NCBI RefSeq assembly: GCF_001559075.2
Contig: NZ_CP014015.2
Span: 310,001-374,000, forward strand
Source of the DNA: Citrobacter amalonaticus
GTDB lineage: Bacteria > Pseudomonadota > Gammaproteobacteria > Enterobacterales > Enterobacteriaceae
Reading direction: 5' to 3'
DNA length: 64,000 nt
The first letter of the stretch is position 1; the number at the start of each line of letters is the position of its first letter. The notes under the pieces were generated by a model. That model was not told the DNA's origin. It ran no database searches and worked only from the letters and a program-made list of their open reading frames with translations. A program made the position numbers and the translations under genes. Below, one piece after another: positions 1 to 7,810 of the stretch.

Positions 1-268
1 TGCCGCCAAGGGAATATCCTATCAGCCAGTAGCTTAGTATGTTGTAACTAAGAAGAGTATTATGCAGTAAGGCAAGCACATCGGCGAATCCGCTAACGCG
101 AATCTCCGCCGAACCGCCATGGCCGGGCAAATCGATATACAGCCGGGAAAAGCCCGTAAGCTGCTCGCCAACCGGCTGCCACTCCTGACCATCACCTGAA
201 AAACCGTGCAAAAAAACCAGCCAGGGTGAACCTGGCTGCGCGTCTTTTGCCTGCGCGTGCAGGATCAT
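1..268 (-). CDS. menH: MenH, SHCHC synthase, N-terminal part
   Basis: Alpha/beta-hydrolase fold enzyme of menaquinone synthesis that eliminates pyruvate from SEPHCHC to give SHCHC. Only the first 89 residues lie in the window; the gene runs off the left edge. The translation begins MILHAQAKDAQPGSPW and shows the oxyanion-loop motif HGFSGDG and, near the cut end, the nucleophile elbow GYSLGG. The ATG at 268 overlaps the menD stop in an ATGA arrangement, so translation is probably coupled to menD, as in the E. coli men operon. The reading frame is intact up to the edge. Confidence 0.93.
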   Translation of the reverse strand, partial: MILHAQAKDAQPGSPWLVFLHGFSGDGQEWQPVGEQLTGFSRLYIDLPGHGGSAEIRVSGFADVLALLHNTLLSYNILSYWLIGYSLGG

Positions 269-1935
269 AGATGGCTTACCTGCGCCAAGAGCTGTTGCAG
301 GGTTTGTGCGCCGTCGGTGTCATTGACCACCAGTTCAATCACCGTGGTCGCAGGAGTACGCCATGCGCCCGCCAGCGCCGTCTCCAGTTCATCCCAGCTT
401 TCCGGACGATGATACTTGAGGTTGAACATTGCGGCCGCGTGTTCAAAATGGACATTCTGCGGCATCAGATAGAAGCGTTCACGTTCGCTCTGCGGCGTGG
501 GCAGTAGTGAGAAAATCTGCCCGCCGTTATTGTTCACCACAATCAGTACGAACGGTGCGGAAACCTGGCGCAACAGGGCTAACGCGTTGAGATCGTACAG
601 CGCCGATAAATCGCCCACGATCGCCAGTGTCGATTTCGCGCTGGCGCGCTGTACGCCTGCGGCCGTTGATATTAAGCCATCGATACCGCTGGCCCCGCGA
701 TTGCTGTAAACCGGGTAACCTGCCGGGAGTTTTGACAGCGCATCAATCAGGCGCACCACCAGGCTGTTGCCGACAAAAAGCTGCCCTTGCTCAGGCAGAT
801 AGTCGCGAATGCGATGAGCCAGTTGCGCCTCGCCAAAGGTATCCCGACGCGCTACGACGGCCTGCCAGGCCTGCTCCGCCAGACGCGGGATATCCACACA
901 CCACGGTTGACGTTTTTCCGCAGGATGCAGTTCCAGCCAGTCGCCGATTTTTGCCACCAGACGGCGACCGCGATGATGCGCCGGATCCAGCCGCCCTTCG
1001 ATATTATCGACAATCCAGTACTCTTGCGGCTCACAGCTTGCCTGCCATTGCAGTAAGCGCTTTCCGGTCAGGCTGCTGCCCAGTTGCACCACAATCTGCG
1101 CCTGCTGCAGTTCCGTTACGGCCTTCGGATTGCCGAGCCAGAGGTCAGCACAAGGGAGCGGCTGTCCGGTTTGCGACAGCACATCGCCAATCAGCGGCCA
1201 GCCCAACGTCTGCGCCCATTGCGCAACTTTCTTACCCTCTTCCGCGCTCATTCGCCCGGCGACGACAACGCCGCGTTTTTGCCGCCAGAAGAACCAGTCG
1301 CGCTGTTTGTCGCTTTCCAGCCGACGTGCTTCGCGCAGCCAGGGTTTGTCATCCTGCCACCAGTCACCGAGGCGCTGCTGCCAGGCCAGACCGGTTTCGT
1401 CCATCTCGCCATACAGCGGCTCAGCGAACGGGCAGTTGATATGGACCGCGCCAGCATGCAGCGAGGCCAGCGCATTATCGATGGTCGACACCAGCCAACG
1501 GGCCGGAATGTCCTGGGTCGGGCGCGGAAGGGAAAGCGTTTGTGACGGATGTGACGCAAACATGCCCGCCTGACGAATCGCCTGGTTCGCGCCGCAGTCA
1601 ATCAGTTCAGGGGGACGATCGGCCGTCAGAAGGATCAGTTTTTCACCGGTCAGCCCCGCTTCAATCAGCGCCGGATAGAGGTTAGCGACCGCCGTACCGG
1701 AGGTCACGATCACGGCAACAGGTTGTTTACTCACCTTCGCCAGTCCCAGCGCCAGATGGCCAAGACCACGCTCATCAAAATGGGTGTGGTGAATAAAAGC
1801 CGAATTTTCCGCCGCCGCCAGGGTGAGCGGCGTTGAACGAGAGCCAGGGGCAATGCAAACATGCCTGACACCGTGGCGAGTTAATGCTTCCAGAATGACC
1901 GCCGCCCAGCGTCGGTTAAATGCGCTTACTGACAT
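265..1935 (-). CDS. menD: MenD, SEPHCHC synthase
   Basis: Thiamine diphosphate enzyme that joins isochorismate and 2-oxoglutarate to form SEPHCHC, the first committed step of menaquinone synthesis. The protein is 556 residues, the usual family length, counted from MSVSAFNRRW; an upstream in-frame start at 1953 would add six residues not found in the family. Visible are the cofactor-activating region HFDERGLGH near residue 55 and the TPP/Mg motif GDLSALYD (441-448) with NNNGG (468-472). It lies 84 bases after menF and overlaps menH by four bases. The product of MenF is its substrate. Confidence 0.98.
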   Translation of the reverse strand: MSVSAFNRRWAAVILEALTRHGVRHVCIAPGSRSTPLTLAAAENSAFIHHTHFDERGLGHLALGLAKVSKQPVAVIVTSGTAVANLYPALIEAGLTGEKLILLTADRPPELIDCGANQAIRQAGMFASHPSQTLSLPRPTQDIPARWLVSTIDNALASLHAGAVHINCPFAEPLYGEMDETGLAWQQRLGDWWQDDKPWLREARRLESDKQRDWFFWRQKRGVVVAGRMSAEEGKKVAQWAQTLGWPLIGDVLSQTGQPLPCADLWLGNPKAVTELQQAQIVVQLGSSLTGKRLLQWQASCEPQEYWIVDNIEGRLDPAHHRGRRLVAKIGDWLELHPAEKRQPWCVDIPRLAEQAWQAVVARRDTFGEAQLAHRIRDYLPEQGQLFVGNSLVVRLIDALSKLPAGYPVYSNRGASGIDGLISTAAGVQRASAKSTLAIVGDLSALYDLNALALLRQVSAPFVLIVVNNNGGQIFSLLPTPQSERERFYLMPQNVHFEHAAAMFNLKYHRPESWDELETALAGAWRTPATTVIELVVNDTDGAQTLQQLLAQVSHL

Positions 1936-2019
1936 GAGATTGTCCGGTATCAATATTGCGACTCAGTATAAAGAACGGGAAAAAGGGATTATTGATATGA
2001 GTCGGGAATATGTAACTCA

Positions 2020-3318
2020 TTATCCATCCATCTGTAACAAAGATCGCAGGCCAGCGGCTTTATTGTCGATTTCCTGCCACTCCTGCTCAGGATCTGACCC
2101 GCGAACGATACCCGCGCCGGCATACAGTCGAACCACGTTACCGCTGATTTTCGCCGAGCGCAGCGAGACACAAAATTCGCTTTGCTGTAATGACAGATAG
2201 CCCGCCGACCCGGCGTACCATTCCCGCGCAAAAGGTTCATGTTGCTGAATAAACGCCCGCGCCCGTTCGCGTGGGATCCCGGCGACGGCAGCCGTCGGCT
2301 GCAGTTGCAGTAAACACAGCGTGTCATCCGCCTGATTCAGCGCCGTCCAGATGCAGCGTCGCAAATGCTGCACTTTTCGCAACCGCAGCACCTGCGGCGG
2401 TAAAACGTCCAGCGAATGCGTGTACTCCTGCAGGCGCTGGCAGATATCCTCGACCACCAGCATATTTTCGCGCTGATTTTTGTCGTCCTTCATCAGCCAT
2501 TCGCCCAGTTGCCAGGCCTTATAATCGTCAGGATGATTTGCTACCGTCCCGGCGAGCGCCTCGGTACGGAGCGCAGTATCGCGGCGTCGCCAGAGACGTT
2601 CGGGAGACGAGCCCAGGAACGCGCTCTGCGCAGAAAACGCCATGTAAAAATGGTAGCAGTTCAGGTTCAAACGGCGACTTGAAGCCATCACAGCAGCGGC
2701 ATTCACCGGGCGAGAAAAGTGCAGATCGCTGGCGCGCGCCAGCACCACTTTCTCCAGTTCGCCTTCAGCAATCGTCTGAGTGGCCTGCTCAATCAGGTTG
2801 ATCCAGCCCGCTTTTTCAGGCCAGTGCTGTTCACCGGTTTTGCTCAGCCGCAATGTCGGCAACGGTTTTACACTCGCCAGCGAGGCGAGAAAAGTCAGCG
2901 CCCGGTCAGCATCCTCGCGCAGAGAAACATCACTCCACAGATGCAGGCGCAGCACCGCCACGCCTGCGCAGCGCCGCCACTCAAGACGCGGTAACACCAG
3001 GTTGCCCTGCTGAGGATCGAACGCGTTCAGTCCCCAGATACGCAGGTCGGTTTGCTGCGGATGTTGACGAAGAAAGCATTGCGCCTCATCGAGAGAAGAA
3101 AAGGACGCAACGACGCCCAGCACGGCGGCCTCTTCATCACCGTTGCGCTGCTGCCAGTAAAATTGCGGATAAATGGACTGACTTGCCAGCCAGCTTAACG
3201 CATCGAAAGCGTCATTAAGGGGAAAAGGAACATCGAGAACCCGAATGCCAGGTGCCGCCGGGATCGCCTGCGACAAAAGACGCGTCAGACCTTCCAGCGC
3301 AGTAGTGAGTGAATGCAC
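2020..3318 (-). CDS. menF: MenF, isochorismate synthase (menaquinone-specific)
   Basis: Converts chorismate to isochorismate for menaquinone synthesis. The 432-residue protein has the chorismate-binding domain in its C-terminal two thirds, with GELEKVVLARA (containing the general-base lysine region), ALRTEALAGTVAN (general-acid glutamate) and the Mg-binding end EWQEIDNKAAG. It is first in the minus-strand men group menF-menD-menH. A good ribosome site (AGGGAGAGG) precedes the ATG, and a perfect TATAAT lies about 29 bases upstream of the start codon. E. coli MenF is 431 residues and collinear. Confidence 0.98.
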   Translation of the reverse strand: MHSLTTALEGLTRLLSQAIPAAPGIRVLDVPFPLNDAFDALSWLASQSIYPQFYWQQRNGDEEAAVLGVVASFSSLDEAQCFLRQHPQQTDLRIWGLNAFDPQQGNLVLPRLEWRRCAGVAVLRLHLWSDVSLREDADRALTFLASLASVKPLPTLRLSKTGEQHWPEKAGWINLIEQATQTIAEGELEKVVLARASDLHFSRPVNAAAVMASSRRLNLNCYHFYMAFSAQSAFLGSSPERLWRRRDTALRTEALAGTVANHPDDYKAWQLGEWLMKDDKNQRENMLVVEDICQRLQEYTHSLDVLPPQVLRLRKVQHLRRCIWTALNQADDTLCLLQLQPTAAVAGIPRERARAFIQQHEPFAREWYAGSAGYLSLQQSEFCVSLRSAKISGNVVRLYAGAGIVRGSDPEQEWQEIDNKAAGLRSLLQMDG

Positions 3319-3346
3319 GCGGACCTCTCCCTGTTAAAAACCTCAC

Positions 3347-3352
3347 ATTATA
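3347..3352 (-). promoter_or_regulatory. Likely -10 box of the menF promoter
   Basis: The minus strand reads TATAAT, a perfect sigma-70 -10 hexamer, placing a start site near 3341 and giving a leader of roughly 20 bases before menF. No good TTGACA-like -35 is seen at 16-18 bases; that stretch is occupied by a hairpin (see 3354-3382). Call is by sequence match only. Confidence 0.55.
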
Positions 3353-3353
3353 C

Positions 3354-3382
3354 GGGGTACTGCGGAAAAAAAGCAGTACCCC
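3354..3382. repeat. 10-bp perfect inverted repeat between elaB and menF
   Basis: GGGGTACTGC at 3354-3363 pairs perfectly with GCAGTACCCC at 3373-3382 around a nine-base A/T-rich loop. It lies between the elaB stop and the menF -10 box. It could end elaB transcripts (minus strand), though the T run is in the loop and not after the stem, or act as an operator for menF. Function unproven. Confidence 0.6.
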
Positions 3383-3415
3383 AGTTTAGGGAGTCAATGC
3401 GATCTCGCTTACGGG

Positions 3416-3721
3416 TTAGCGTCGTGCCAGCAGTAAGCCGAGCACCAGTCCGACCGTCGCGCCAACGCCAATCCCCTGCCAGGGCTTTTCGTGCACATAG
3501 TCATCCGCACGATAAACGGCCTGTCTGGCACGATAATAGTAGCTATCTGAAGCCTGACTTACGCGATTTTTGACCTCATCCAGCGCCTGTTCCGCCCGCG
3601 CTTTCAGCTCGATGTACTTTTGATCGGCAGGATCTCCTGAGGAACGTAGCACCTCTTCCAGCGTTTCACTCAGCAACGTCAGGTCGTCATCAATACGCGA
3701 ATCACCAAATTGATAAGACAT
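3416..3721 (-). CDS. elaB: ElaB, stress-induced membrane-anchored DUF883 protein
   Basis: 101-residue protein of the DUF883/YqjD-ElaB family. The family is known for inner-membrane anchoring through a single C-terminal helix, ribosome association and stationary-phase (RpoS) control in E. coli. The sequence shows a long charged, coiled-coil-prone body (residues 1-80) and one C-terminal membrane segment rich in glycine (GIGVGATVGLVLGLLLARR, 83-101). It is nearly identical to E. coli ElaB in length and order. It stands alone between elaA and menF, all on the minus strand. Confidence 0.96.
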   Translation of the reverse strand: MSYQFGDSRIDDDLTLLSETLEEVLRSSGDPADQKYIELKARAEQALDEVKNRVSQASDSYYYRARQAVYRADDYVHEKPWQGIGVGATVGLVLGLLLARR

Positions 3722-3768
3722 TCTCGTTCTCCATGTTAGTAAACCTGCCCCTAACTATAGACAATGAC

Positions 3769-4236
3769 TCAGGATCCCGCCTGAACCGCTTCGCGCGCCA
3801 TCCCCACATGAGGGATGCCATCTTCCTCATAGACGTCGGTGACCGGTGCAAAACCAAATCGTGCATAGAATGCCTGCAAATGCGCCTGTGCGCCCAGATA
3901 CAGCGCCTTCTCCGGCCAGTGTTGCTGGCAGGATACCAGCGTCTGCGCCATCAAGTTTTGGCCCAGTTTTTCACCGCGTAACGCTTCACTGACGATCACC
4001 CGTCCAATCACTACGGGCTCCAGTTCTTCAGCACTTTTCAGAATCCTCGCATACGCCACCAGTTCGCCATCATGCCAGCCAAGAATATGGCGGTTTTCAC
4101 CCACCAGATCATCGCCGTCCACGTCGAGATAGGGACAGTTCTGTTCCACAACAAACACCGCACAGCGCAGTTTTAACAGCGCATAGAGCTGTGGGACGGT
4201 TAATTCCGAATGATGCAGGTCTTGCCAGGTAATCAT
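3769..4236 (-). CDS. elaA: ElaA, GNAT-family acetyltransferase
   Basis: Small GCN5-related N-acetyltransferase whose substrate is not established. The start MITWQDLHHSEL is chosen because AAGGAG sits just ahead of it; a longer reading frame from 4287 adds 17 residues not shared with the 153-residue E. coli protein. The acetyl-CoA motif is seen as VIVSEALRGEKLGQNLM (about residues 77-93), followed by YLGAQAHLQAFYARFGF, typical of the ElaA group. It is divergent from rnz with 66 bases between starts, so the two promoters share this gap. Confidence 0.95.
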   Translation of the reverse strand: MITWQDLHHSELTVPQLYALLKLRCAVFVVEQNCPYLDVDGDDLVGENRHILGWHDGELVAYARILKSAEELEPVVIGRVIVSEALRGEKLGQNLMAQTLVSCQQHWPEKALYLGAQAHLQAFYARFGFAPVTDVYEEDGIPHVGMAREAVQAGS

Positions 4237-4302
4237 CGTGCGCTCCTTTTTCCGTAAACGATTTATACTAGCCAGATTATTTTTCAAAAGTGTAATGAAA
4301 TA

Positions 4303-5220
4303 ATGGAATTTCTCTTTTTAGGTACCTCGGCTGGCGTGCCCACGCGTGCGCGAAACGTGACGGCCATTTTGCTGCATCATCAGCACCCGACGCAGCCCGC
4401 GCTGTGGCTGTTTGACTGTGGTGAAGGCACGCAGCATCAGATGTTGAACACGGCATATCATCCCGGCAAAATTGAACGGATTTTCATCAGCCATCTGCAC
4501 GGCGATCATCTGTTCGGTTTGCCGGGTTTATTATGCAGTCGTTCGATGGCGGGCAATGCTCACCCGTTGACACTTTACGGCCCGAAGGGACTGCGTGAGT
4601 TTACTGAAACCGCACTGCGTCTGAGCGGCTCCTGGACTGACTATCCGCTGGAAATCGTCGAAATCACCGCCGGGGAAATTCTCGATGACGGACTGCGAAA
4701 AGTAACAGCTTACCCGCTTGAACACCCGCTGGAGTGTTACGGCTACCGCGTTGAGGAGCATGATAAACCCGGTGCGTTAAACGCCAGAGCGCTGAAAGCC
4801 GCTGGGGTGAAAGCCGGTCCCTGGTTCCAGGATCTGAAAGCTGGCAAAACGGTCACCCTGGACGACGGCAGCGTAATACGCGGGGCCGATTTCCTTGCCC
4901 CGGTGACGCCCGGTAAAACAGTCGCGATTTTTGGTGATACCGCTCCGTGCGCATCCGCGCTTGCGCTGGCGAAAGGGGTCGACGTGATGATTCACGAGAC
5001 CACGCTGGATACGTCAATGGAAGAAAAGGCCAACAGCCGTGGACACAGTTCTACCCGCCAGGCGGCGCTGCTGGCACGGGAAGCTGCAGTCGGCAAACTC
5101 ATCATGACACACGTCAGTTCACGCTATGACGCCGCGGGTTGCCAGCGACTGCTGGCAGAGTGTCAGGCTATCTTTCCCTCCACTGAACTTGCCGACGATT
5201 TCGCCATTTTCACGGTTTAG
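4303..5220 (+). CDS. rnz: Ribonuclease Z/BN (ElaC)
   Basis: Metallo-beta-lactamase-fold nuclease that processes the 3' ends of tRNA precursors. The 305-residue protein has the zinc motif HLHGDH at residues 64-69. Downstream ligands are seen in IFGDT, HETTLD, RGHSST and THVSSRY, in the order expected for the family. Its length equals E. coli Rnz. In E. coli the enzyme is dispensable because CCA is encoded in tRNA genes. The stop codon at 5218-5220 is followed within 25 bases by a FliA-type promoter for cheV. Confidence 0.97.
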   Translation: MEFLFLGTSAGVPTRARNVTAILLHHQHPTQPALWLFDCGEGTQHQMLNTAYHPGKIERIFISHLHGDHLFGLPGLLCSRSMAGNAHPLTLYGPKGLREFTETALRLSGSWTDYPLEIVEITAGEILDDGLRKVTAYPLEHPLECYGYRVEEHDKPGALNARALKAAGVKAGPWFQDLKAGKTVTLDDGSVIRGADFLAPVTPGKTVAIFGDTAPCASALALAKGVDVMIHETTLDTSMEEKANSRGHSSTRQAALLAREAAVGKLIMTHVSSRYDAAGCQRLLAECQAIFPSTELADDFAIFTV

Positions 5221-5223
5221 TGC

Positions 5224-5250
5224 TCCATTTTTCGCTCTCAGTGCCGATAA
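5224..5250 (+). promoter_or_regulatory. FliA (sigma-28) promoter for cheV
   Basis: GCCGATAA at 5243-5250 is a perfect sigma-28 -10 element (consensus GCCGATAA). Eleven bases upstream, 5224-5231 reads TCCATTTT, matching five of eight positions of the -35 consensus TAAAGTTT. The start of cheV is 33 bases downstream. This agrees with cheV being a flagellar/chemotaxis gene. Confidence 0.75.
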
Positions 5251-5283
5251 CAGTAAAAACGCAGTATTCACACTGAGGACAGC

Positions 5284-6288
5284 ATGGACAATTTCCAGAA
5301 AGATATCGATGACAGGGCGAATCTGACCCTGTCCAACCGCTTTGAACTGCTGCTGTTTCGTCTGGGAAACTCCCTGCACGAACAGAAATCAGAGCTGTTT
5401 GGCATTAACGTGTTCAAATTGCGCGAAATTGTACCCATGCCTGCCTTTACCCGTCCGGCGGGGATGAAGGCGCCATTGCTGGGCATGGTCAATATTCGCG
5501 ACCAGGTGATTCCGGTCATTGATCTCCCCGCCGTTGCCGGTTGTAAGCCGGAGAATGGGCTCAACATTCTGTTAATCACCGAATACGCCCGTAGCGTGCA
5601 GGCCTTCGCCGTCGAGTCGGTAGAGAACATCATGCGTCTGGACTGGAAGCAGGTACACACCGCAGAGAAAGCGGTGAACGGCCGCTATATCACCAGCATC
5701 GCCTGTCTGGATGAAGACAAAGAGACCAACAACCTGGCGCTGGTGCTCGACGTGGAACAGATCCTGTATGACATCGTGCCATCGAATCACGATCTGCGCG
5801 CGACGGAACTGAAAACCAATAAGTTCAACATCACCCCCGGAGCCGTCGCCATCGTCGCGGAAGACTCCCGCGTGGCCCGCGCGATGCTGGAGAAAGGTCT
5901 GACGGCCATGGACATTCCTCATCAAATGCACGTCACCGGTAAAGATGCGTGGGACAAAATTCAGCAACTGGCGCAGGAAGCAGAAGCGGAAGGCAAAGCG
6001 ATTAGCGAGAAGATCGCGCTGGTGCTAACCGATCTGGAAATGCCGGAAATGGATGGTTTCACCCTGACCCGGAAAATCAAAACCGACGAGCGGCTGAAGA
6101 AAATCCCGGTGGTGATCCACTCTTCCCTTTCCGGCAGCGCCAACGAAGATCACGTCCGCAAAGTGAAAGCCGATGGCTACGTGGCGAAGTTTGAAGTGAA
6201 TGAACTGTCATCCGTTATTCAGGAAGTGATGGACCGCGCGGCGCAAAACATCAGCGGCCCGCTGGTCAGCCGTCAGTTAATTGCCTGA
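5284..6288 (+). CDS. cheV: CheV, chemotaxis coupling protein with receiver domain
   Basis: Hybrid chemotaxis scaffold of 334 residues: a CheW-like coupling domain (about 20-165) that links receptors to CheA, then a CheY-like receiver (about 185-315). The receiver shows the acidic pair in VAEDSR, the phosphoacceptor Asp near residue 250 in LVLTDLEMPEMDGF and the lysine in YVAKFE. Phosphorylation by CheA is thought to tune adaptation. E. coli K-12 has no cheV, while Salmonella and Citrobacter do. The start has GAGGA eight bases ahead and a sigma-28 promoter upstream. It is convergent with nuoN across a shared terminator. Confidence 0.96.
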   Translation: MDNFQKDIDDRANLTLSNRFELLLFRLGNSLHEQKSELFGINVFKLREIVPMPAFTRPAGMKAPLLGMVNIRDQVIPVIDLPAVAGCKPENGLNILLITEYARSVQAFAVESVENIMRLDWKQVHTAEKAVNGRYITSIACLDEDKETNNLALVLDVEQILYDIVPSNHDLRATELKTNKFNITPGAVAIVAEDSRVARAMLEKGLTAMDIPHQMHVTGKDAWDKIQQLAQEAEAEGKAISEKIALVLTDLEMPEMDGFTLTRKIKTDERLKKIPVVIHSSLSGSANEDHVRKVKADGYVAKFEVNELSSVIQEVMDRAAQNISGPLVSRQLIA

Positions 6289-6303
6289 TGATTCTTCACC
6301 CAT

Positions 6304-6329
6304 AAAAAAACCCGCCTCGGCGGGTTTTT
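6304..6329. terminator. Bidirectional terminator between cheV and nuoN
   Basis: CCCGCC (6311-6316) pairs with GGCGGG (6319-6324) around TC, flanked by seven A on the left and five T on the right. It can therefore end cheV transcripts on the plus strand and nuo transcripts on the minus strand. Confidence 0.9.
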
Positions 6330-6346
6330 CGTTTATGGCTTGTCGC

Positions 6347-7804
6347 TTACATCAGCGGTGCAGCTAACTGCACAATACTGATCAGCGGCTGCGGGTAGAT
6401 ACCCAGCACCAGCACCAGCAGTGCGGAGATCAGTACCACAATGCCGCCCGCGCTGTACTGCCAGTTAGACGGCGCATCGCGGTTAAGCTGCTGCGGCGCA
6501 CTCAGGTACAGACTCACGGCAACACGCAGATAGTAGTACAAACCAATCGCGGAACCGACCACCACAGCGGCAACCAGCCACCACAGGTGCGCCTGTACAC
6601 CGACGGCCAGCACATAGAACTTACCGATAAAGCCCAGCGTCATCGGGATACCCGCCAGAGACAGCATCATTACCGTCATCACTGCCGCAAGGATCGGACG
6701 ATGCCAGAACAGCCCACGGTAGGAGAACAGAGAATCGGCATCCGGGCCGCGGTACGGACTGGACATCAGGCTGACCACGCCGAACGCGCCGAGACTGCTG
6801 AACAGGTAACCGGCAAGGTAAACGCCGACCGCTTCCATGGACATCTCGCCGCTTTGCAGAGCAATCAGCGCCACCAACAGGTAGCCGAGGTGAGAGATAG
6901 ACGAATAACCCAGCAGACGCTTGATGTTAGTCTGACTCAGCGCCATCAGGTTACCGAAGATGATGGAAGCAAAGGCAATCACGCCCAGTACCACGCGAAC
7001 CGCTTCACTGTCGCCAACCGGCGCGTACAGGAACAGACGCATCACCACGCCGAAGATAGCGATTTTGCTCGCCGTCGCCAGGAAGGTGGAAACCGGGGCC
7101 GGTGCGCCCTGGTAGACATCTGGCGTCCACAGGTGGAACGGAACCAGAGAGAGTTTAAAGCCCAGACCAACAATCATCATCCCGAAGCCTGCCAGCAGCA
7201 GCGGCTCGTTCAGCATACCGTCGCCGAGGCTCTTACCGAGCGCCACAAACGACAGGTTGCCAGACTGCGCGTACACCAGTGCCATACCAAACAGCAGGAA
7301 TGAAGAGGCGGCGGCAGACAGGATGGTGTATTTGATACTGGCTTCCAGCGAACGTTTCTGACGGAAGGCATAGCCCACCAGACCAAACAGCGGCAGGGAG
7401 ATCAGTTCGATACCAAGGAACAGCGCCGCCAGATGATTCGCGTTCGCCAGCAGAATGCCACCCAGCGCGGCAATCAGCACCAGCAGGTAGAACTCTTCCC
7501 GGTTATCGTCATAGCCTTCCAGCCACGGATAGGCAAAAGTACAGGTCGCCAGACTCGCCAGCAGAACCAGTCCGGTGTAGAGCATCGCGAAACCGTCAAC
7601 CCGCATCAGCGGGGTGACATCCATCGCGCCAGCCTGGCCAACAAACCAGAGCGAAACCAGCGCGGCGTTAAGCCCAATGACCGACAGCGTGGCATTGAGG
7701 AAGTGATTGCGTCGCCACGCAATGGAGAGCATCACAACCACCACCGTCAAGCCGACGATCAGCAGCGGTAGCAGCGCAATCAGGTGTTGTGGAGTTATTG
7801 TCAT
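6347..7804 (-). CDS. nuoN: NuoN, complex I membrane subunit N
   Basis: Antiporter-like proton-pumping subunit in the membrane arm of NADH:ubiquinone oxidoreductase. The 485-residue protein is almost entirely membrane helices (about 14). It carries the conserved charged motifs of the ND2/NuoN group, including a glutamate in LFLGIELISLPLF and the lysine of the broken-helix region in GLGFKLSLVPFHLWTPDVYQ. It is the last gene of the nuo operon, six bases after nuoM. Length and order match E. coli NuoN. Confidence 0.98.
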   Translation of the reverse strand: MTITPQHLIALLPLLIVGLTVVVVMLSIAWRRNHFLNATLSVIGLNAALVSLWFVGQAGAMDVTPLMRVDGFAMLYTGLVLLASLATCTFAYPWLEGYDDNREEFYLLVLIAALGGILLANANHLAALFLGIELISLPLFGLVGYAFRQKRSLEASIKYTILSAAASSFLLFGMALVYAQSGNLSFVALGKSLGDGMLNEPLLLAGFGMMIVGLGFKLSLVPFHLWTPDVYQGAPAPVSTFLATASKIAIFGVVMRLFLYAPVGDSEAVRVVLGVIAFASIIFGNLMALSQTNIKRLLGYSSISHLGYLLVALIALQSGEMSMEAVGVYLAGYLFSSLGAFGVVSLMSSPYRGPDADSLFSYRGLFWHRPILAAVMTVMMLSLAGIPMTLGFIGKFYVLAVGVQAHLWWLVAAVVVGSAIGLYYYLRVAVSLYLSAPQQLNRDAPSNWQYSAGGIVVLISALLVLVLGIYPQPLISIVQLAAPLM

Positions 7805-7810
7805 GGCGAT

